Notes under the pieces: generated by a model
The model's input: only the letters and a program-made list of their open reading frames with translations
What the model was told of the DNA's origin: nothing
Database searches by the model: none
In this document: positions 51,462-61,975 of the stretch, piece after piece
How the letters are laid out: each line of letters opens with the position of its first letter
Numbering within the stretch: the stretch's first letter is position 1
Assembly: GCF_007860105.1 (NCBI RefSeq)
Contig: NZ_SJPU01000003.1
Span: 496,001-560,000 of the forward strand
Length of the DNA stretch: 64,000 nucleotides
Direction: 5' to 3'
Origin: Allorhodopirellula heiligendammensis
Lineage (GTDB): Bacteria; Planctomycetota; Planctomycetia; Pirellulales; Pirellulaceae
Made by a program: the position numbers and the translations under genes

Positions 51462-54353
51462 ATGACCCGCAATTTCCCTTTTCTTCCATTGAGTTCGCCG
51501 CGCCGATCGAGCTGCTTCGCCAAGTTATTGGCCGCTGCCGTCGTCACGAGTTCGTGCGGGCTGTCCAGTAGCCAACACGTATCGGCTCAGTCGCACAATC
51601 ATTCCCAGGAAATTCGGCAGGTCGCAGGAAGCTCCGGTGGCATCCTCAGCGGTTTGTTTGGCCGTGGTTCCAGTGACGACGGTCAGGGCGATGAGCCATA
51701 TCGTAAAGCCACGCCCGTGCCGAGCGATCGCGAAGTGAATTGGAATGGAATTCCGTTTCACAATCCCAATGATGGTCGCATCGCAGCGACCCCTCAAGCA
51801 CCCATTCGAGATCCCGGTGCCGGCGGTCGTGCCGCACAGATCGCGCGTGCCCCGCGTCCGATGTCCAGCGATTCGGGGGCCTCACGCTCAGCGGTGCCAA
51901 CGCCACCTTCAGCGGCTACCTCAACGCCACGTCGAATTACTTCCAAGGTGGAATCCGGCGCGACTGCACATATCAGCAGCAGTGGGCGTCCTGAGCCATT
52001 ATCGGTGACGCAAAGCAGTCGCCGGCCTCCCAGCCTGCAGCCCAAGCCCACGATTGTTCACCTCGAGGGCGACTCCCCTGCGTTGGTTGCAAAACCAAAC
52101 GCAGCCGCTGTCGCTGTCGATGTCAAGCCAGTGGAGCTGGTGCCGAAGGTCAGCCGCAAGGTAATCCGGAGCGCACCTGCTGCGATCGTTGCCAAACAAG
52201 CAGACACGCCCGCCAAGGAAACGGTCGCTGCCAATGATTCCACATCGTCGCGCCGCAGCGAATCGGAACCTGTACAGAGTACGCTGACGGACCAGACACC
52301 GCAGAAGGTTGAGACCCCTCGTACGACCACGCCGCATGTCGCGCGGCGAGAGATTCCACGCAGGGCGTCAACTTTGCCAGCATCGATTAGCGATGACGCC
52401 GCCGAGAATCATTCACTTGCGGCAGCACCATCCCACGCGAGCGCAGACAAGCCAGCGCCGCTGCAGTCGTTGCCGCAAGCGCTGCCCACGGCAGTCGCCT
52501 CTACCAGTCCCACAGCTACGCTCGGTACCCCGACTTTAGCTCCCACCGGTCAAGCTGATGTCGCACTACAGCCCATCAGCGATCGGTTGCCAGTCGACGA
52601 CGAAAAGATCGCTGGGGGCAGTTCACCCATTCAACAGGACACGCCACGAGTTGCTCAGGGGGACGCCTTCGCACCCCGCGGGCAAACTGTTGCTAGCGAG
52701 AAGACACCCAACTATCACAGTGCCGGCTACGGCCATCATGGAATTGGTGCAGCGCCCTTTGCCAGCGAAACTGAGAGCTCCAGTGAAAACAGTCCTGCCG
52801 TGGAACCAAGCAACGGTGCCGTGGCATCAAGCAACGGTGTAGCGCAACCCAACGCGATGCGTGCGATGCCACAGGCCATCGCTCCTCACCACCCCGGCAC
52901 GCCGACGGTCGCTCACAACATTGCACCTAACTCGAATACTTCTGCGACCGAACTGCCTGGGATCCGGGTGGTCACCGCAGGGCCTCGCCAAGTCATGATT
53001 CGGCAGACCCACACCTACGAGATTCGTGTGGAGAACCGAGGCTCGATCAACGCCGAAGGGTTGGTCGTCCGCGCTCACATTCCTGACTGGGCGGATGTCG
53101 TCGGTCAGCAGGCGTCGCGTGGTGATGTTGTCGCCGCGACTGAAGAGCAAGTCCGCAATCTGCAGTGGCGGATTGAACGACTTGATGCGGGGCAAAGCGA
53201 AACACTGAGTGTACGATTGAAAGCCGCACGCTCGGGAACACATGATCTCGATGTGGACTGGACTCTCGCTCCACAGAAACGAGTCGTTCAGGTCACCGTG
53301 CAGGAACCTGAGCTTGCACTCACGATCGACGGTCCCGATGAAGTCGTCTTTGGCGAATCGAAAACGTATCAGATCCGCGTGTTGAACTCCGGTGATGGGA
53401 TCGCGCCCGCAGTGGTGTTTACCTTGAGCCCTGATTCCCGTTCGCCCCAGAGTCAACGGATCGGTGATATCCCTGCCGGCAAAGAGGCTCAGTTCGAAGT
53501 TGAGCTGACCGCCCAGGACCTTGGCGAACTGAAGATTCACGGGTTGGCCATTGGTGAATTGGAACTGAAAGCTGAAGCTGACAAGACCGTGCGGGTTCTT
53601 GCCGCCGACCTCGAAGCAGAGTTGACAGGGCCGGAGGTAAAGTATCAGGACACCGAGGCCGTCTACCAATTGGAGCTGACCAACCAGGGTACCGCAGCTA
53701 GCGAGAATGTCGTTGCAACTCTGCAACTGCCCGTTGGCGTGACCTATCAAGGTGGCCTGGAAGGCGCGACGATGATTGACAATCAGCTACGTTGGAAGAT
53801 CGCGGCGTTGACTCCTGGTGCGGTACGGAAGTACCAATTCCAGTGCAGCATGGATTCGACCGGCCTGCACCAGTTCGCATTCGATTGCAAGGGCAGCGCA
53901 GCTGGTCAAACCAACGTCAGCTTAGATACGAGCGTTGAAGCGATTGCCGACCTCGTGTTGTCGGTCGTCGACCCGTCGGCACCCGCCCCCGTTGGCGAGG
54001 ATGTGACGTATGAAATCGTGATTCGCAACCGAGGTAGCAAACCGGCTGTCGACGTCCAGGCCATCGCGCAGTTCAGCAACGGAATCGAGCCCAAAGAAAT
54101 CACAGGACACGCCGGTAAGGTTGTCACTGGACAGGTTTTGGTCGAGCCCATCGCTGTGATCGAAGGTGGACAGGAGGTTCGCATGACGATCGTGGCTCGT
54201 GCGGAGACTGGTGGGCATCACCGCTTCCGAACCGAGGTTCGAAGTGGAGATACCGTGTTGGTTGCCGAAGAGGCGACCCACTATCTGGCTCCCAAGACCC
54301 AGCGGATCACCCGCCGAAGTAGCGCAGACGATGCTGCTCAGCCTACCCGCTGA
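51462..54353 (+). CDS. Exported DUF11/CARDB-type repeat protein
   Basis: Seen: 963 residues from ATG 51462, chosen because it opens a signal peptide (SSCFAKLLAAAVVTSSCGLSSSQHVSAQ). Residues about 60-500 are Ser/Pro/Ala-rich and probably disordered. Residues about 510-930 carry at least three beta-sandwich repeats with GPRQVMIRQTHTYEIRVENRG, GPDEVVFGESKTYQIRVLNSGDG and PAPVGEDVTYEIVIRNRGSKPA, the DUF11 pattern of surface and wall proteins. Inferred: an exported filamentous or surface-attached protein. The first 106 residues of the longest frame (51144) overlap the opposite strand and lack signal-peptide character. Confidence 0.8.
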   Translation: MTRNFPFLPLSSPRRSSCFAKLLAAAVVTSSCGLSSSQHVSAQSHNHSQEIRQVAGSSGGILSGLFGRGSSDDGQGDEPYRKATPVPSDREVNWNGIPFHNPNDGRIAATPQAPIRDPGAGGRAAQIARAPRPMSSDSGASRSAVPTPPSAATSTPRRITSKVESGATAHISSSGRPEPLSVTQSSRRPPSLQPKPTIVHLEGDSPALVAKPNAAAVAVDVKPVELVPKVSRKVIRSAPAAIVAKQADTPAKETVAANDSTSSRRSESEPVQSTLTDQTPQKVETPRTTTPHVARREIPRRASTLPASISDDAAENHSLAAAPSHASADKPAPLQSLPQALPTAVASTSPTATLGTPTLAPTGQADVALQPISDRLPVDDEKIAGGSSPIQQDTPRVAQGDAFAPRGQTVASEKTPNYHSAGYGHHGIGAAPFASETESSSENSPAVEPSNGAVASSNGVAQPNAMRAMPQAIAPHHPGTPTVAHNIAPNSNTSATELPGIRVVTAGPRQVMIRQTHTYEIRVENRGSINAEGLVVRAHIPDWADVVGQQASRGDVVAATEEQVRNLQWRIERLDAGQSETLSVRLKAARSGTHDLDVDWTLAPQKRVVQVTVQEPELALTIDGPDEVVFGESKTYQIRVLNSGDGIAPAVVFTLSPDSRSPQSQRIGDIPAGKEAQFEVELTAQDLGELKIHGLAIGELELKAEADKTVRVLAADLEAELTGPEVKYQDTEAVYQLELTNQGTAASENVVATLQLPVGVTYQGGLEGATMIDNQLRWKIAALTPGAVRKYQFQCSMDSTGLHQFAFDCKGSAAGQTNVSLDTSVEAIADLVLSVVDPSAPAPVGEDVTYEIVIRNRGSKPAVDVQAIAQFSNGIEPKEITGHAGKVVTGQVLVEPIAVIEGGQEVRMTIVARAETGGHHRFRTEVRSGDTVLVAEEATHYLAPKTQRITRRSSADDAAQPTR

Positions 54354-54410
54354 TCAATGTCGACCGATGGCTCCGGCCGTCCGAAGCGATGAACTCTCTC
54401 CATCGACGGT

Positions 54411-54478
54411 GACGCCCGTCGGTGGGGACGCCCGTCGGTGGGGATGCCCGTCGGTGGGGATGCCCGTCGGTGGGGATG
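54411..54478. repeat. 17-bp tandem repeat, four copies
   Basis: Four head-to-tail copies of GA(C/T)GCCCGTCGGTGGGG span 54411-54478. The first two have C and the last two T at the third base. It sits in the 345-base gap between the DUF11 gene and the sulfatase. The repeat is not a multiple of three and no gene spans it. The rest of the gap shows no promoter or terminator I can call. Confidence 0.9.
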
Positions 54479-54698
54479 CTGTCGCGTGTCGGAATAGAAT
54501 CGATGCGTTTGAGCTCTGATGGGTGGCGCGATTTGGCTACGGTGGCTCCCAACATCCCGCAATATGGTTGCGAAACCGCGTGGGTTGTGATTTTTGTCTT
54601 CGGCGTTCAACGCATCAACGTGCCGGGCCGGAGCAGTGTAAGATGGGTGCTCGAGAGATCGAATTCACCACCTGAGCTTACCCATCTGGAACGAATTG

Positions 54699-56132
54699 AT
54701 GCGTTTTTTCGCTATCTTGCTTTGCCTCGCTGCATGGACAGTGTCGAATGCCAATGCCAGCGATCGCCCACCCAACGTGGTTGTCATTTTCATTGACGAC
54801 ATGGGCTATGAAGATATTGGACCGTTCGGTGCACAGGGGATCGAAACCCCTAACCTAGACGCAATGGCGAAGAATGGTCGTCGCTTCACGGACTTTGTCG
54901 TTTCTTCAGCGGTCTGTTCTGCCTCGCGGGCAGCGCTGATGACGGGGTGCTACCATCGCCGCGTGGGAATTTCTGGAGCACTCGGGCCTCACGCGCGGAT
55001 GGGCATCCATTCCGATGAAATGACATTGGCAGAGCTATGCAAACAACAGAACTATGCAACCGCCATTTTTGGTAAATGGCATCTAGGGCACCACAAAAAA
55101 TTCCTGCCTCTGCAGCACGGATTCGATGAGTATTTTGGGCTCGCTTACAGCAACGACATGTGGCCTTACCACCCCAATGTGCTGCACCTGCCGATGGACG
55201 AGCGACTCAAACGCTGGCCGGATCTGCCGTTGTTCGAGGGCAACGACATCATCAATCCCAAGGTGACCCCTGAGGATCAGACGCAGCTCACGACCCAGTA
55301 CACTGAGCATGCGGTCGATTTCATTCATCGCAACAAAGACAATCCATTCTTCCTGTATGTGCCGCACAGTATGGTGCACGTGCCCTTGTACGTGTCTGAC
55401 AAGTTCAAAGGCAAGAGTGCACGCGGTCTGTTTGGTGATGTGGTGATGGAAGTGGATTGGTCGGTAGGCCAGATCAATGCGGCATTGAGCGAGGAGGGGT
55501 TGGATTCCAACACGTTGGTGATCTTCACGTCTGACAATGGTCCCTGGCTGTCCTATGGAGACCACGCTGGTACGACGAAGTTGCGGGAGGGCAAAGGAAC
55601 AATGTTTGAAGGCGGTTACCGTGAGCCCACGCTGATGCAGTGGACCGGGGAAATCCCCGCCGGCACGACCTGCGATCAACTTGCGTCGACGATTGATATT
55701 CTGCCGACGGTCGCCGCATTGATCGGTGCGGAGTTGCCCACCCATCCTATAGACGGCAAAAATATCCTACCCCTGATGTTGGGTGAGCCTGGAGCCAAGT
55801 CTCCGCACGAGTCGTTCTATTGCTATTACGGTGGTGGCGAGCTACAAGCGATTCGAAACGATCGTTGGAAGTTACACTTCCCTCATTCCTACCGCACGCT
55901 GGCGGGGCAGCCCGGAGGCAGCGACGGCATTCCATCGAATTACCAGACTGCAAAAATCGGCCGAGCTCTGTTTGATTTGAAGAACGACGTCAACGAAACG
56001 ACGAATGTGATTGACGAACATCCTGATGTCGTCGCGCTGCTGGAGAAGCATGCTGAAGCTGCCCGCGCTGATCTTGGCGACCGACTTACCGACCGCGATG
56101 GCTCAGGCATCCGGCCGGCCGGTAAAATGTGA
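54699..56132 (+). CDS. Exported sulfatase
   Basis: Seen: 477 residues from ATG 54699. The signal peptide is [19 protein letters not shown]. The N-terminal metal-binding segment [18 protein letters not shown] holds the two Asp. The active-site cysteine is in [15 protein letters not shown], that is C-S-A-S-R, where C-x-P-x-R is usual (Ala in place of Pro). Further blocks are [26 protein letters not shown] and [18 protein letters not shown]. Family knowledge: the cysteine is converted to formylglycine by a maturase, and planctomycetes have many sulfatases for algal polysaccharides. The Ala is tolerated in some cysteine-type members. Confidence 0.9.
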   Translation: MRFFAILLCLAAWTVSNANASDRPPNVVVIFIDDMGYEDIGPFGAQGIETPNLDAMAKNGRRFTDFVVSSAVCSASRAALMTGCYHRRVGISGALGPHARMGIHSDEMTLAELCKQQNYATAIFGKWHLGHHKKFLPLQHGFDEYFGLAYSNDMWPYHPNVLHLPMDERLKRWPDLPLFEGNDIINPKVTPEDQTQLTTQYTEHAVDFIHRNKDNPFFLYVPHSMVHVPLYVSDKFKGKSARGLFGDVVMEVDWSVGQINAALSEEGLDSNTLVIFTSDNGPWLSYGDHAGTTKLREGKGTMFEGGYREPTLMQWTGEIPAGTTCDQLASTIDILPTVAALIGAELPTHPIDGKNILPLMLGEPGAKSPHESFYCYYGGGELQAIRNDRWKLHFPHSYRTLAGQPGGSDGIPSNYQTAKIGRALFDLKNDVNETTNVIDEHPDVVALLEKHAEAARADLGDRLTDRDGSGIRPAGKM

Positions 56133-56202
56133 TGCGTGCCAGAGCTCACACCCACCGTGATTTCAAGACGACGTCTTCGCAACGTTCAACTTTCGTTTCG
56201 CA

Positions 56203-57729
56203 ATGCATTTCCTGATAGCCCAATCGAAACTCGCTTCCGACATGGGGGAGGAAATGCAGTGGCTGAGCCAATTACCTTGGTTGTTGCTGGTGATGTTGAG
56301 CCTGCCCCTGGTGATTGTGGCGTTGGCGACCCGAGTCTTCCCCACGCGTTTGTGGGCTGGCTTGCTCGCCATTCCGATCATCTGCAGCGTGCTGGTGGTG
56401 TTCTCACCTGACTGGTTGGTCGTGGTCGCCTTGGTCGATGGCATGATTCTTATTGTCACAACGATTGATTTCGCGTTACTTTGGCGGGGCAGTGGAGGCG
56501 GTTCCTGTACAGGGATCGAGGTGACACGCGAGATCGGGCGGTCCGGTTCGTTAGGTGTTCCGATGGAGAGTACGCTGCGTCTTCGTAATCGCACGTCGAT
56601 GCGACTGGTTGGGGAGTTTTGTGACGACCTCCCGGAGTACTTCACGGCTGAGCCCGCCGTGCATTCGTTAGATCTATTGCCTGGCATGGAAACCAAGGCG
56701 CTGGCGCGACTGACGGCGCATCGGCGGGGTGCGTTCGAACTGGAAAAATGCTACTTGAAGATTAGCAGTCCACTGCGTCTGTGGCAGCGACAGGTGACGC
56801 TCGCCGTTCACGACCGGGTCAACATCTATCCCGACATGAAACAGCTTGCCGACTATGCCTTGCTCGCCCGCACCAACCGGCTCAGTCTGATCGGCGTCCG
56901 TCGTACCCGCCGGATCGGCCAGGACAGTGACTTCGAGCGACTCCGTGATTACACGCGTGATGACAACTACCGACATATTGATTGGCGGAGTACTGCACGG
57001 CGAAACAAACTGACGGTGCGTCAATTTCAGAGCGACCAAAGCCAACGGTTGATTTTCATGCTCGACTGCGGACGCATGATGACAAACCACCGTGATGGGT
57101 ACTCACTGTTGGATCATGCTCTTAACGCGGCGCTGATGATGGCGTATGTGGCGCTGCAGCAGGGGGATGCCGTGGGGATGATCTGTTTCAGCGATCGCGT
57201 GCACGCATACATCCCACCACGCGGGGGTGCCAGCCAGATGAATCGGCTGTTGCAGGCGGGCTTCGATCAGTTCCCCCGAATGGTCGAGTCGCGATACGAC
57301 CTGGCATTCCTGCACCTGAGTTCTCGGTGCAAACGCCGTTCGCTGGTCACGCTAGTCACCAATGTGGTCGACGAAGTCAACGCGGAAGTAGTCGTCGACT
57401 ATCTTTCCAATCTTACGGGGACACATTTGCCGCTGGGGGTATTGTTGCGCGACCGCGAAATGTTTGTCGCGGCTGATGCACCTCAACATGCCGCGTTGGC
57501 TGCGATCGCAGCGACGCCTGCGGGGGAGCTTCCGCCACCGGCGAGTGAATCAATCGATGACTTCACGATGTATCGCGCCGCCGCAGCTGCGGATATTCTG
57601 GTCTGGCGTGAAGAGATTTTGACTGGTTTGCGACACCGCGGCGTCCTCGTCGTTGACGCCTTCCCAGACGAGCTGACGGCCCCGTTAGTCAATCAATATC
57701 TCGACGTCAAAGCGAAGCACCTGCTCTAG
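56203..57729 (+). CDS. DUF58-family membrane protein
   Basis: Seen: 508 residues from 56203; ATG 56242 or 56254 are alternative starts, the latter with GGGGGAGG upstream but only two bases of spacing. Two membrane helices occupy about residues 24-85. The soluble part has GSLGVPMESTLRLRNRTSMRL, the DUF58 signature DFERLRDYTRDDNYRHIDWRSTARR, and a vWA-like segment from FMLDCGRMM to the C-terminus. Family knowledge: DUF58 proteins accompany MoxR ATPases in chaperone-like systems. No MoxR gene is in this window. Function unknown. Confidence 0.8.
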   Translation: MHFLIAQSKLASDMGEEMQWLSQLPWLLLVMLSLPLVIVALATRVFPTRLWAGLLAIPIICSVLVVFSPDWLVVVALVDGMILIVTTIDFALLWRGSGGGSCTGIEVTREIGRSGSLGVPMESTLRLRNRTSMRLVGEFCDDLPEYFTAEPAVHSLDLLPGMETKALARLTAHRRGAFELEKCYLKISSPLRLWQRQVTLAVHDRVNIYPDMKQLADYALLARTNRLSLIGVRRTRRIGQDSDFERLRDYTRDDNYRHIDWRSTARRNKLTVRQFQSDQSQRLIFMLDCGRMMTNHRDGYSLLDHALNAALMMAYVALQQGDAVGMICFSDRVHAYIPPRGGASQMNRLLQAGFDQFPRMVESRYDLAFLHLSSRCKRRSLVTLVTNVVDEVNAEVVVDYLSNLTGTHLPLGVLLRDREMFVAADAPQHAALAAIAATPAGELPPPASESIDDFTMYRAAAAADILVWREEILTGLRHRGVLVVDAFPDELTAPLVNQYLDVKAKHLL

Positions 57730-57908
57730 GGGCGGTCTAAGGTCTCCGAAGGCTAGAGTCTGAAGGGAACGGGGGGTGACCGATGCAACCGGCTCGCCGT
57801 TGCTGCCGGAGGGCGTCTTCAAGATGGACTCGCCCCGGGATGCCGATCTCCCCTATACTCCCAGGTGGATGCACCGCTGGTGTTTTCGCCGACGTTTTTG
57901 ACGCTCTA

Positions 57909-57936
57909 TTGACATCCGTTTACCGACGGATAACGA
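57909..57936 (+). promoter_or_regulatory. Possible promoter of cysS
   Basis: TTGACA at 57909-57914 is a perfect -35 match. The -10 candidate, TAACGA at 57931-57936, is weak. ATCCGT (57914-57919) and ACGGAT (57926-57931) form a 6-bp inverted repeat within the spacer, which could be an operator. The start codon lies 28 bases downstream. Confidence 0.3.
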
Positions 57937-57963
57937 CCCGTCCCTTCCATTTTCGTTCGTGAA

Positions 57964-59586
57964 ATGATGAGTTCGACCGCCACTTCGCCCGCCTCTGCCG
58001 ACACTGCTTGCGATTCTCGCCCTTCGATTCGGGTTTACAATACGCTCAGCAAGACCAAAGAGCCGTTTTCGCCACTTCGTCCGCCACGTGTGGGCATGTA
58101 TCTTTGCGGTCCGACGGTTTACGCCGAATCTCACATCGGACACATGGTCGGCCCAGTCATCTTTGACACGATCAAGCGGTTTCTCACGTACTGTGGTTAC
58201 GAAGTTACCTTTGTGGTCAACATCACTGACGTCGACGATAAGCTGATTAAGAAGAGCCAAGAACGCGGCATTCCGATGAGCCAGATCGCTGTCGAAATGA
58301 CGGCGGACTATCTCGCCAACCTGAAAGAGCTCGGCGTCAACCAGATCAACCATTTGCCTCGGGCAACCGATCATATGGATCAGATTATTGCGTTCATCGG
58401 ATCACTTGAGGAGAAAGGCTTCGCGTATGCGGTGGATGGCGACGTGTTCTTTGACGTCACCAAAGACGCCGGTTATGGGCAATTGTCTAACCGGAGCGTC
58501 GATGCTCAGCAGGGCGAAGGCGGCGGGGCTGCGGCGAAAAAGCGCAATCCTGGTGACTTCGCATTGTGGAAATCGGCTCGCCCGGGCGAGCCGAGTTGGG
58601 AGAGCCCGTGGGGTGACGGCCGTCCCGGCTGGCACATTGAGTGTTCAGCGATGAGCCACGAAATTCTGGGCGAGACCTTTGATATTCATGGCGGTGGTCT
58701 GGATCTCATGTTCCCGCACCACGAAAATGAGCGAGCCCAGAGCACCTGCCGTCACGACGCGCCCATGGTCAAGTACTGGATGCACAACGGTTTGATGCGG
58801 GCGGGTGAAAAGGGAAAAATTGGTGGCAAGGGAGATCGTGAGACGGCGGCTGCTGATGGAACGGAATCGGTTGAGGAAGCTGCTGCGGGGAAAATCAGCC
58901 GTAGTAAGGGCGCCGGTGGCTTGGCGGAACTGATTCGCACACAGACTGGCGAGCGCATTCGATTTTTTCTCCTGCGGACCCACTATCGTAGCACGATCAT
59001 CTACAACGAAGAAACTCTGGCGGAGGCCGGCACATCGCTCGAAGCGTTCTACCGGTTCTTCGATCGTTTTGCCGAGATCTCCGGGCAGTCTTTTTATGAT
59101 CTCGACGCGCCACGACTACGAGCTGAGGGGGAATTCGATCCCGGCCAGGACGAGTTGTTGTGCGAGATCCACGCCATCCGCAACAAGTTTCTTGCCGCGA
59201 TGGATGATGACTTCAATTCAGGTTTGGCGATCAGCGTTCTGTTTGATTCCCTGCGAACGCTCAACCGCTACATCGACTCCGAGAAGCTCGGTGGGGGCAG
59301 CGACACGGACTCGGCCGCCGTCGGTCGCCTCGTACGCGCCACTGCGGTGATCGCGGAATTGTCTCGCGTGCTCGGTTTGTTCATGCGGCCACCGATCGCA
59401 GCGGGCGGTGATGAGTCGGCGACCGAATTACTCGATGGGGTTGTGCAGTTGTTGATTGAACTTCGCAAAGAAGCTCGCGAGCGAAAGGACTACGCTACCG
59501 GCGACGCCATTCGCGACCGTTTGGCCGCACTCGGGGTCGCACTCCTAGACAAGAAAGAGGGAACGTCGTGGGAACGCAGTTCGTAG
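57964..59586 (+). CDS. cysS: Cysteinyl-tRNA synthetase
   Basis: Seen: 540 residues, about 80 more than E. coli CysRS. The N-terminal catalytic core has [17 protein letters not shown] (the HIGH motif and first zinc Cys) and [15 protein letters not shown]. The middle has [35 protein letters not shown]. The KMSKS loop is [11 protein letters not shown] roughly 30-residue Gly/Ala/Glu-rich insertion lies just before it. The C-terminal anticodon-binding helices follow ([25 protein letters not shown]). Family knowledge: charges tRNA-Cys. The 3' end overlaps ruvC by 19 bases. Confidence 0.95.
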   Translation: MMSSTATSPASADTACDSRPSIRVYNTLSKTKEPFSPLRPPRVGMYLCGPTVYAESHIGHMVGPVIFDTIKRFLTYCGYEVTFVVNITDVDDKLIKKSQERGIPMSQIAVEMTADYLANLKELGVNQINHLPRATDHMDQIIAFIGSLEEKGFAYAVDGDVFFDVTKDAGYGQLSNRSVDAQQGEGGGAAAKKRNPGDFALWKSARPGEPSWESPWGDGRPGWHIECSAMSHEILGETFDIHGGGLDLMFPHHENERAQSTCRHDAPMVKYWMHNGLMRAGEKGKIGGKGDRETAAADGTESVEEAAAGKISRSKGAGGLAELIRTQTGERIRFFLLRTHYRSTIIYNEETLAEAGTSLEAFYRFFDRFAEISGQSFYDLDAPRLRAEGEFDPGQDELLCEIHAIRNKFLAAMDDDFNSGLAISVLFDSLRTLNRYIDSEKLGGGSDTDSAAVGRLVRATAVIAELSRVLGLFMRPPIAAGGDESATELLDGVVQLLIELRKEARERKDYATGDAIRDRLAALGVALLDKKEGTSWERSS

Positions 59587-60095
59587 CCGATCGACCTGAC
59601 GCCTATCGTTGTATTTTGGGGATTGACCCGGGGCTCAATACGACTGGGTACGCGGTGATTATCCGTGACAGTGGTAACCTACGGTTGGTCGAGGCGGGGA
59701 TTGTTCGTAGCCGCGCCCGTGACACACTGCCGATGCGTTTGAAGGAACTCAGTGATGGAATCCGTGAGGTCATCGCGTCGCATCCCATTGATGCAATGGC
59801 CTTGGAACAGTTGTTTTCCCACTACGAACGTCCCCGCACTGCGATCTTGATGGGGCACGCCCGCGGTGTCATCTGTCTCGCCGCAGGCGAAGCGGGGCTG
59901 GATATCTGTCACTACGAGCCGACCCGAGTGAAGAAAGTCATGACGGGCAATGGGCGGGCATCCAAGACGCAGATGCAGCTCGCCGTGAAGTTGCAGTTGG
60001 GGCTTGAATCGGTGCCGGAGCCAAATGACGTCGCGGACGCCATGGCGATCGCTTTGACAGGGCATTATCTGGCAGGAAATCCACTCGCTGCCTGA
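59568..60095 (+). CDS. ruvC: Holliday junction resolvase RuvC
   Basis: Seen: 175 residues. The four acidic active-site positions are seen as [15 protein letters not shown] (Asp), ALEQLF (Glu), and [12 protein letters not shown] (two Asp). [17 protein letters not shown] and [20 protein letters not shown] are family blocks. Family knowledge: RuvC cleaves four-way junctions during recombination. RuvA and RuvB are not in the window. The start lies inside the cysS coding region. Confidence 0.95.
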   Translation: MGTQFVADRPDAYRCILGIDPGLNTTGYAVIIRDSGNLRLVEAGIVRSRARDTLPMRLKELSDGIREVIASHPIDAMALEQLFSHYERPRTAILMGHARGVICLAAGEAGLDICHYEPTRVKKVMTGNGRASKTQMQLAVKLQLGLESVPEPNDVADAMAIALTGHYLAGNPLAA

Positions 60096-60130
60096 GAACG
60101 CGCTGCGATGAATAACGGAATGGATTGTCA

Positions 60131-60976
60131 ATGGATCCCCCCAACGACTTAGTGCAGGATATTGTTCGAGTGCACTTCAGCGATGGCCCCATCGTCGCGG
60201 TTGCGATTCATGATGGGCACGCGGTACGGCCCGAGATCGCCGAGCGATTGCTGATCAGTGAAGCGGATCGATTGCGAGAAGAGGATTCGTTCACCAGCCG
60301 ATGGACGCGCATCGCTTCGACGCAGGTGGTCGGCCTGCGGAGCCGATTTGAAGTCGATCTCAACCGACTTCGCAAGGATGCTGTCTATCGAACGCCCGAG
60401 GACGCCTGGGGGCTTCATGTTTGGAAGCAGCCACTTGAGCCGGATATCGTCGATCGTTCGCTGGCAATCTATGATGCGTTCTACAGCTTCATGTTTGAGC
60501 TGCTAAGTGAGATTAAACGTCGCCATGGTGCATTCTTTGTCTACGATCTACACAGTTACAACCATCATCGCGAAGGCCCCGCGTCGGCGTTTGCGGAGAT
60601 CCTTGAAAACCCACAGATCAACATTTGCACCGGCGGCATGGATCTAGATCGTTGCGAAGGGGTCGTGAGCTGCTTCGAACGAGCAATGAAAGAATTTGAT
60701 TTTCCTGGTGGACCGCTCGATGTCCGCCGCAATGTTCGATTTCGTGCGACCCGGTTCTCACGCTGGGTCCATGAAAATTTTCCTGGCTCGGGCGTATCAC
60801 TCGGTATCGAAGTCAAGAAGTTCTACATGAATGAGTGGACCGGCGAGGTTGACGACGAGATCGTCACCGCGATCGGTCGAGCCCTGGAGTCGACCGTCGC
60901 TCCAATCAAGCATGCGCTAAAACAGGCTCGGTCGGTGCCCTCCCAGCAACGACCGCCTGAACAGGATGTGTTGTAG
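60131..60976 (+). CDS. N-formylglutamate amidohydrolase-like protein
   Basis: Seen: 281 residues from ATG 60131; a TTG at 60125 would add two. VAVAIHDGHAVRPEIAERLLI, a metal-site HDGH, is followed by FEVDLNRLRKDAVYRTPEDAWGLHVW, FFVYDLHSYNHHREGP and FPGSGVSLGIEVKKFYMNEWTG. These match the N-formylglutamate amidohydrolase family (histidine degradation), though planctomycete members form a separate branch and the substrate may differ. It follows ruvC by 35 bases and is probably in the same transcript. Confidence 0.8.
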   Translation: MDPPNDLVQDIVRVHFSDGPIVAVAIHDGHAVRPEIAERLLISEADRLREEDSFTSRWTRIASTQVVGLRSRFEVDLNRLRKDAVYRTPEDAWGLHVWKQPLEPDIVDRSLAIYDAFYSFMFELLSEIKRRHGAFFVYDLHSYNHHREGPASAFAEILENPQINICTGGMDLDRCEGVVSCFERAMKEFDFPGGPLDVRRNVRFRATRFSRWVHENFPGSGVSLGIEVKKFYMNEWTGEVDDEIVTAIGRALESTVAPIKHALKQARSVPSQQRPPEQDVL

Positions 60977-61021
60977 TCCTGCCACCGGTCACAACGCCTG
61001 GGCTGGCGCCAGTCACATTCC

Positions 61022-61042
61022 CCATGAGAGTGCTTCTCATGG
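61022..61042. terminator. Hairpin after the amidohydrolase gene
   Basis: CCATGAGA (61022-61029) pairs with TCTCATGG (61035-61042) around a 5-base loop. It lies 45 bases past the stop and about 120 bases before the next gene. No U-run follows. Confidence 0.4.
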
Positions 61043-61160
61043 CAGCGCTTCCCATGGCAAAGTCGAGACCAAGTATGATGCTTCGGGTAGGCCACCAACT
61101 GGTACCGGTCACGCCACGATTGGCATCTATCTTGAACCCTCCTCGATATCACGACGCATC

Positions 61161-61889
61161 ATGCAAACGCACTTCCTCACGCTACTGTTGCTCATCCATT
61201 CGGCACTCGCCTCTGCTAGCACAGAACCGAAAGAACTCACCATTGGGCTGATTGGCGACTCGACCGTCGCGACAACGTACGGTTGGGGGCCAGCATTTTC
61301 GGAACGGTTTAGTGAGCACACCCGGGTGATCAACGTGGCCAAGAATGGAGCCACACTCGAATCGTTATCCAGTACGCTCGATCAATTGTTGAATCAGCAC
61401 CCGGACTACGTGTTGATTCAGTTCGGACACAATGATCAAAAGAAGTATGGGCCGGATCTCTATCGCGATAAGTTGACGTCGTATGTCGAACGAGTGAAAA
61501 AGGCGGGTGCCAAAGCCATTATTCTGAGTTCGGTGACCCGGCGTAATTTTGGTGAGAATGGGAGAATTGAACCACGAACGAGCGGTCTCAAAGCGAGCTT
61601 GGCGGCTTATGCAACGGCGGCGCGGGACCTGGCACAGCAGCAACAGGTTCTATTCATCGATCTCAACGTGATCAGCGTGGAACACCACAATCGAATTGGC
61701 CCAGAGGCCAGTGCCGCCTACAACTTCGAGGTGACCGACACCACCCATTTCAGTCCAGAGGGCGCGGCGGCTACTGCCGAGCTAGTGATTGAGGCACTCG
61801 AAACAATTGCACCTGAGATTACTGCCAATGTCAGATCGGGTGAGCAAATGAGTCTCTCTCTGGAAGGGCGGCAACCCGACGAAGAGTAG
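61161..61889 (+). CDS. Exported SGNH/GDSL hydrolase (rhamnogalacturonan acetylesterase-like)
   Basis: Seen: 242 residues from ATG 61161, chosen for its signal peptide (HFLTLLLLIHSALASAST). SGNH blocks: LIGDSTVATTYGWGP (Ser), NVAKNGATLESL (Gly-type), IQFGHNDQKKYGPD (Asn), and DTTHFSPEGAAATAELV (Asp and His). The set matches rhamnogalacturonan acetylesterase rather than lipases. Inferred: removes acetyl groups from pectin-like or algal polysaccharide outside the cytoplasm. It stands alone. Confidence 0.85.
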   Translation: MQTHFLTLLLLIHSALASASTEPKELTIGLIGDSTVATTYGWGPAFSERFSEHTRVINVAKNGATLESLSSTLDQLLNQHPDYVLIQFGHNDQKKYGPDLYRDKLTSYVERVKKAGAKAIILSSVTRRNFGENGRIEPRTSGLKASLAAYATAARDLAQQQQVLFIDLNVISVEHHNRIGPEASAAYNFEVTDTTHFSPEGAAATAELVIEALETIAPEITANVRSGEQMSLSLEGRQPDEE

Positions 61890-61975
61890 GTGAATCATAT
61901 TGTTCGAATACGTTTTCTGGAACACCCACGGTTGTCTGGACGAAACGCGAACTTCTGCAGGAGGAGCTCCGGCAC

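Noticed and set aside
54411..54478. CRISPR array candidate
   Set aside because: Units are 17 bases, head-to-tail, with no spacers and no cas genes near.
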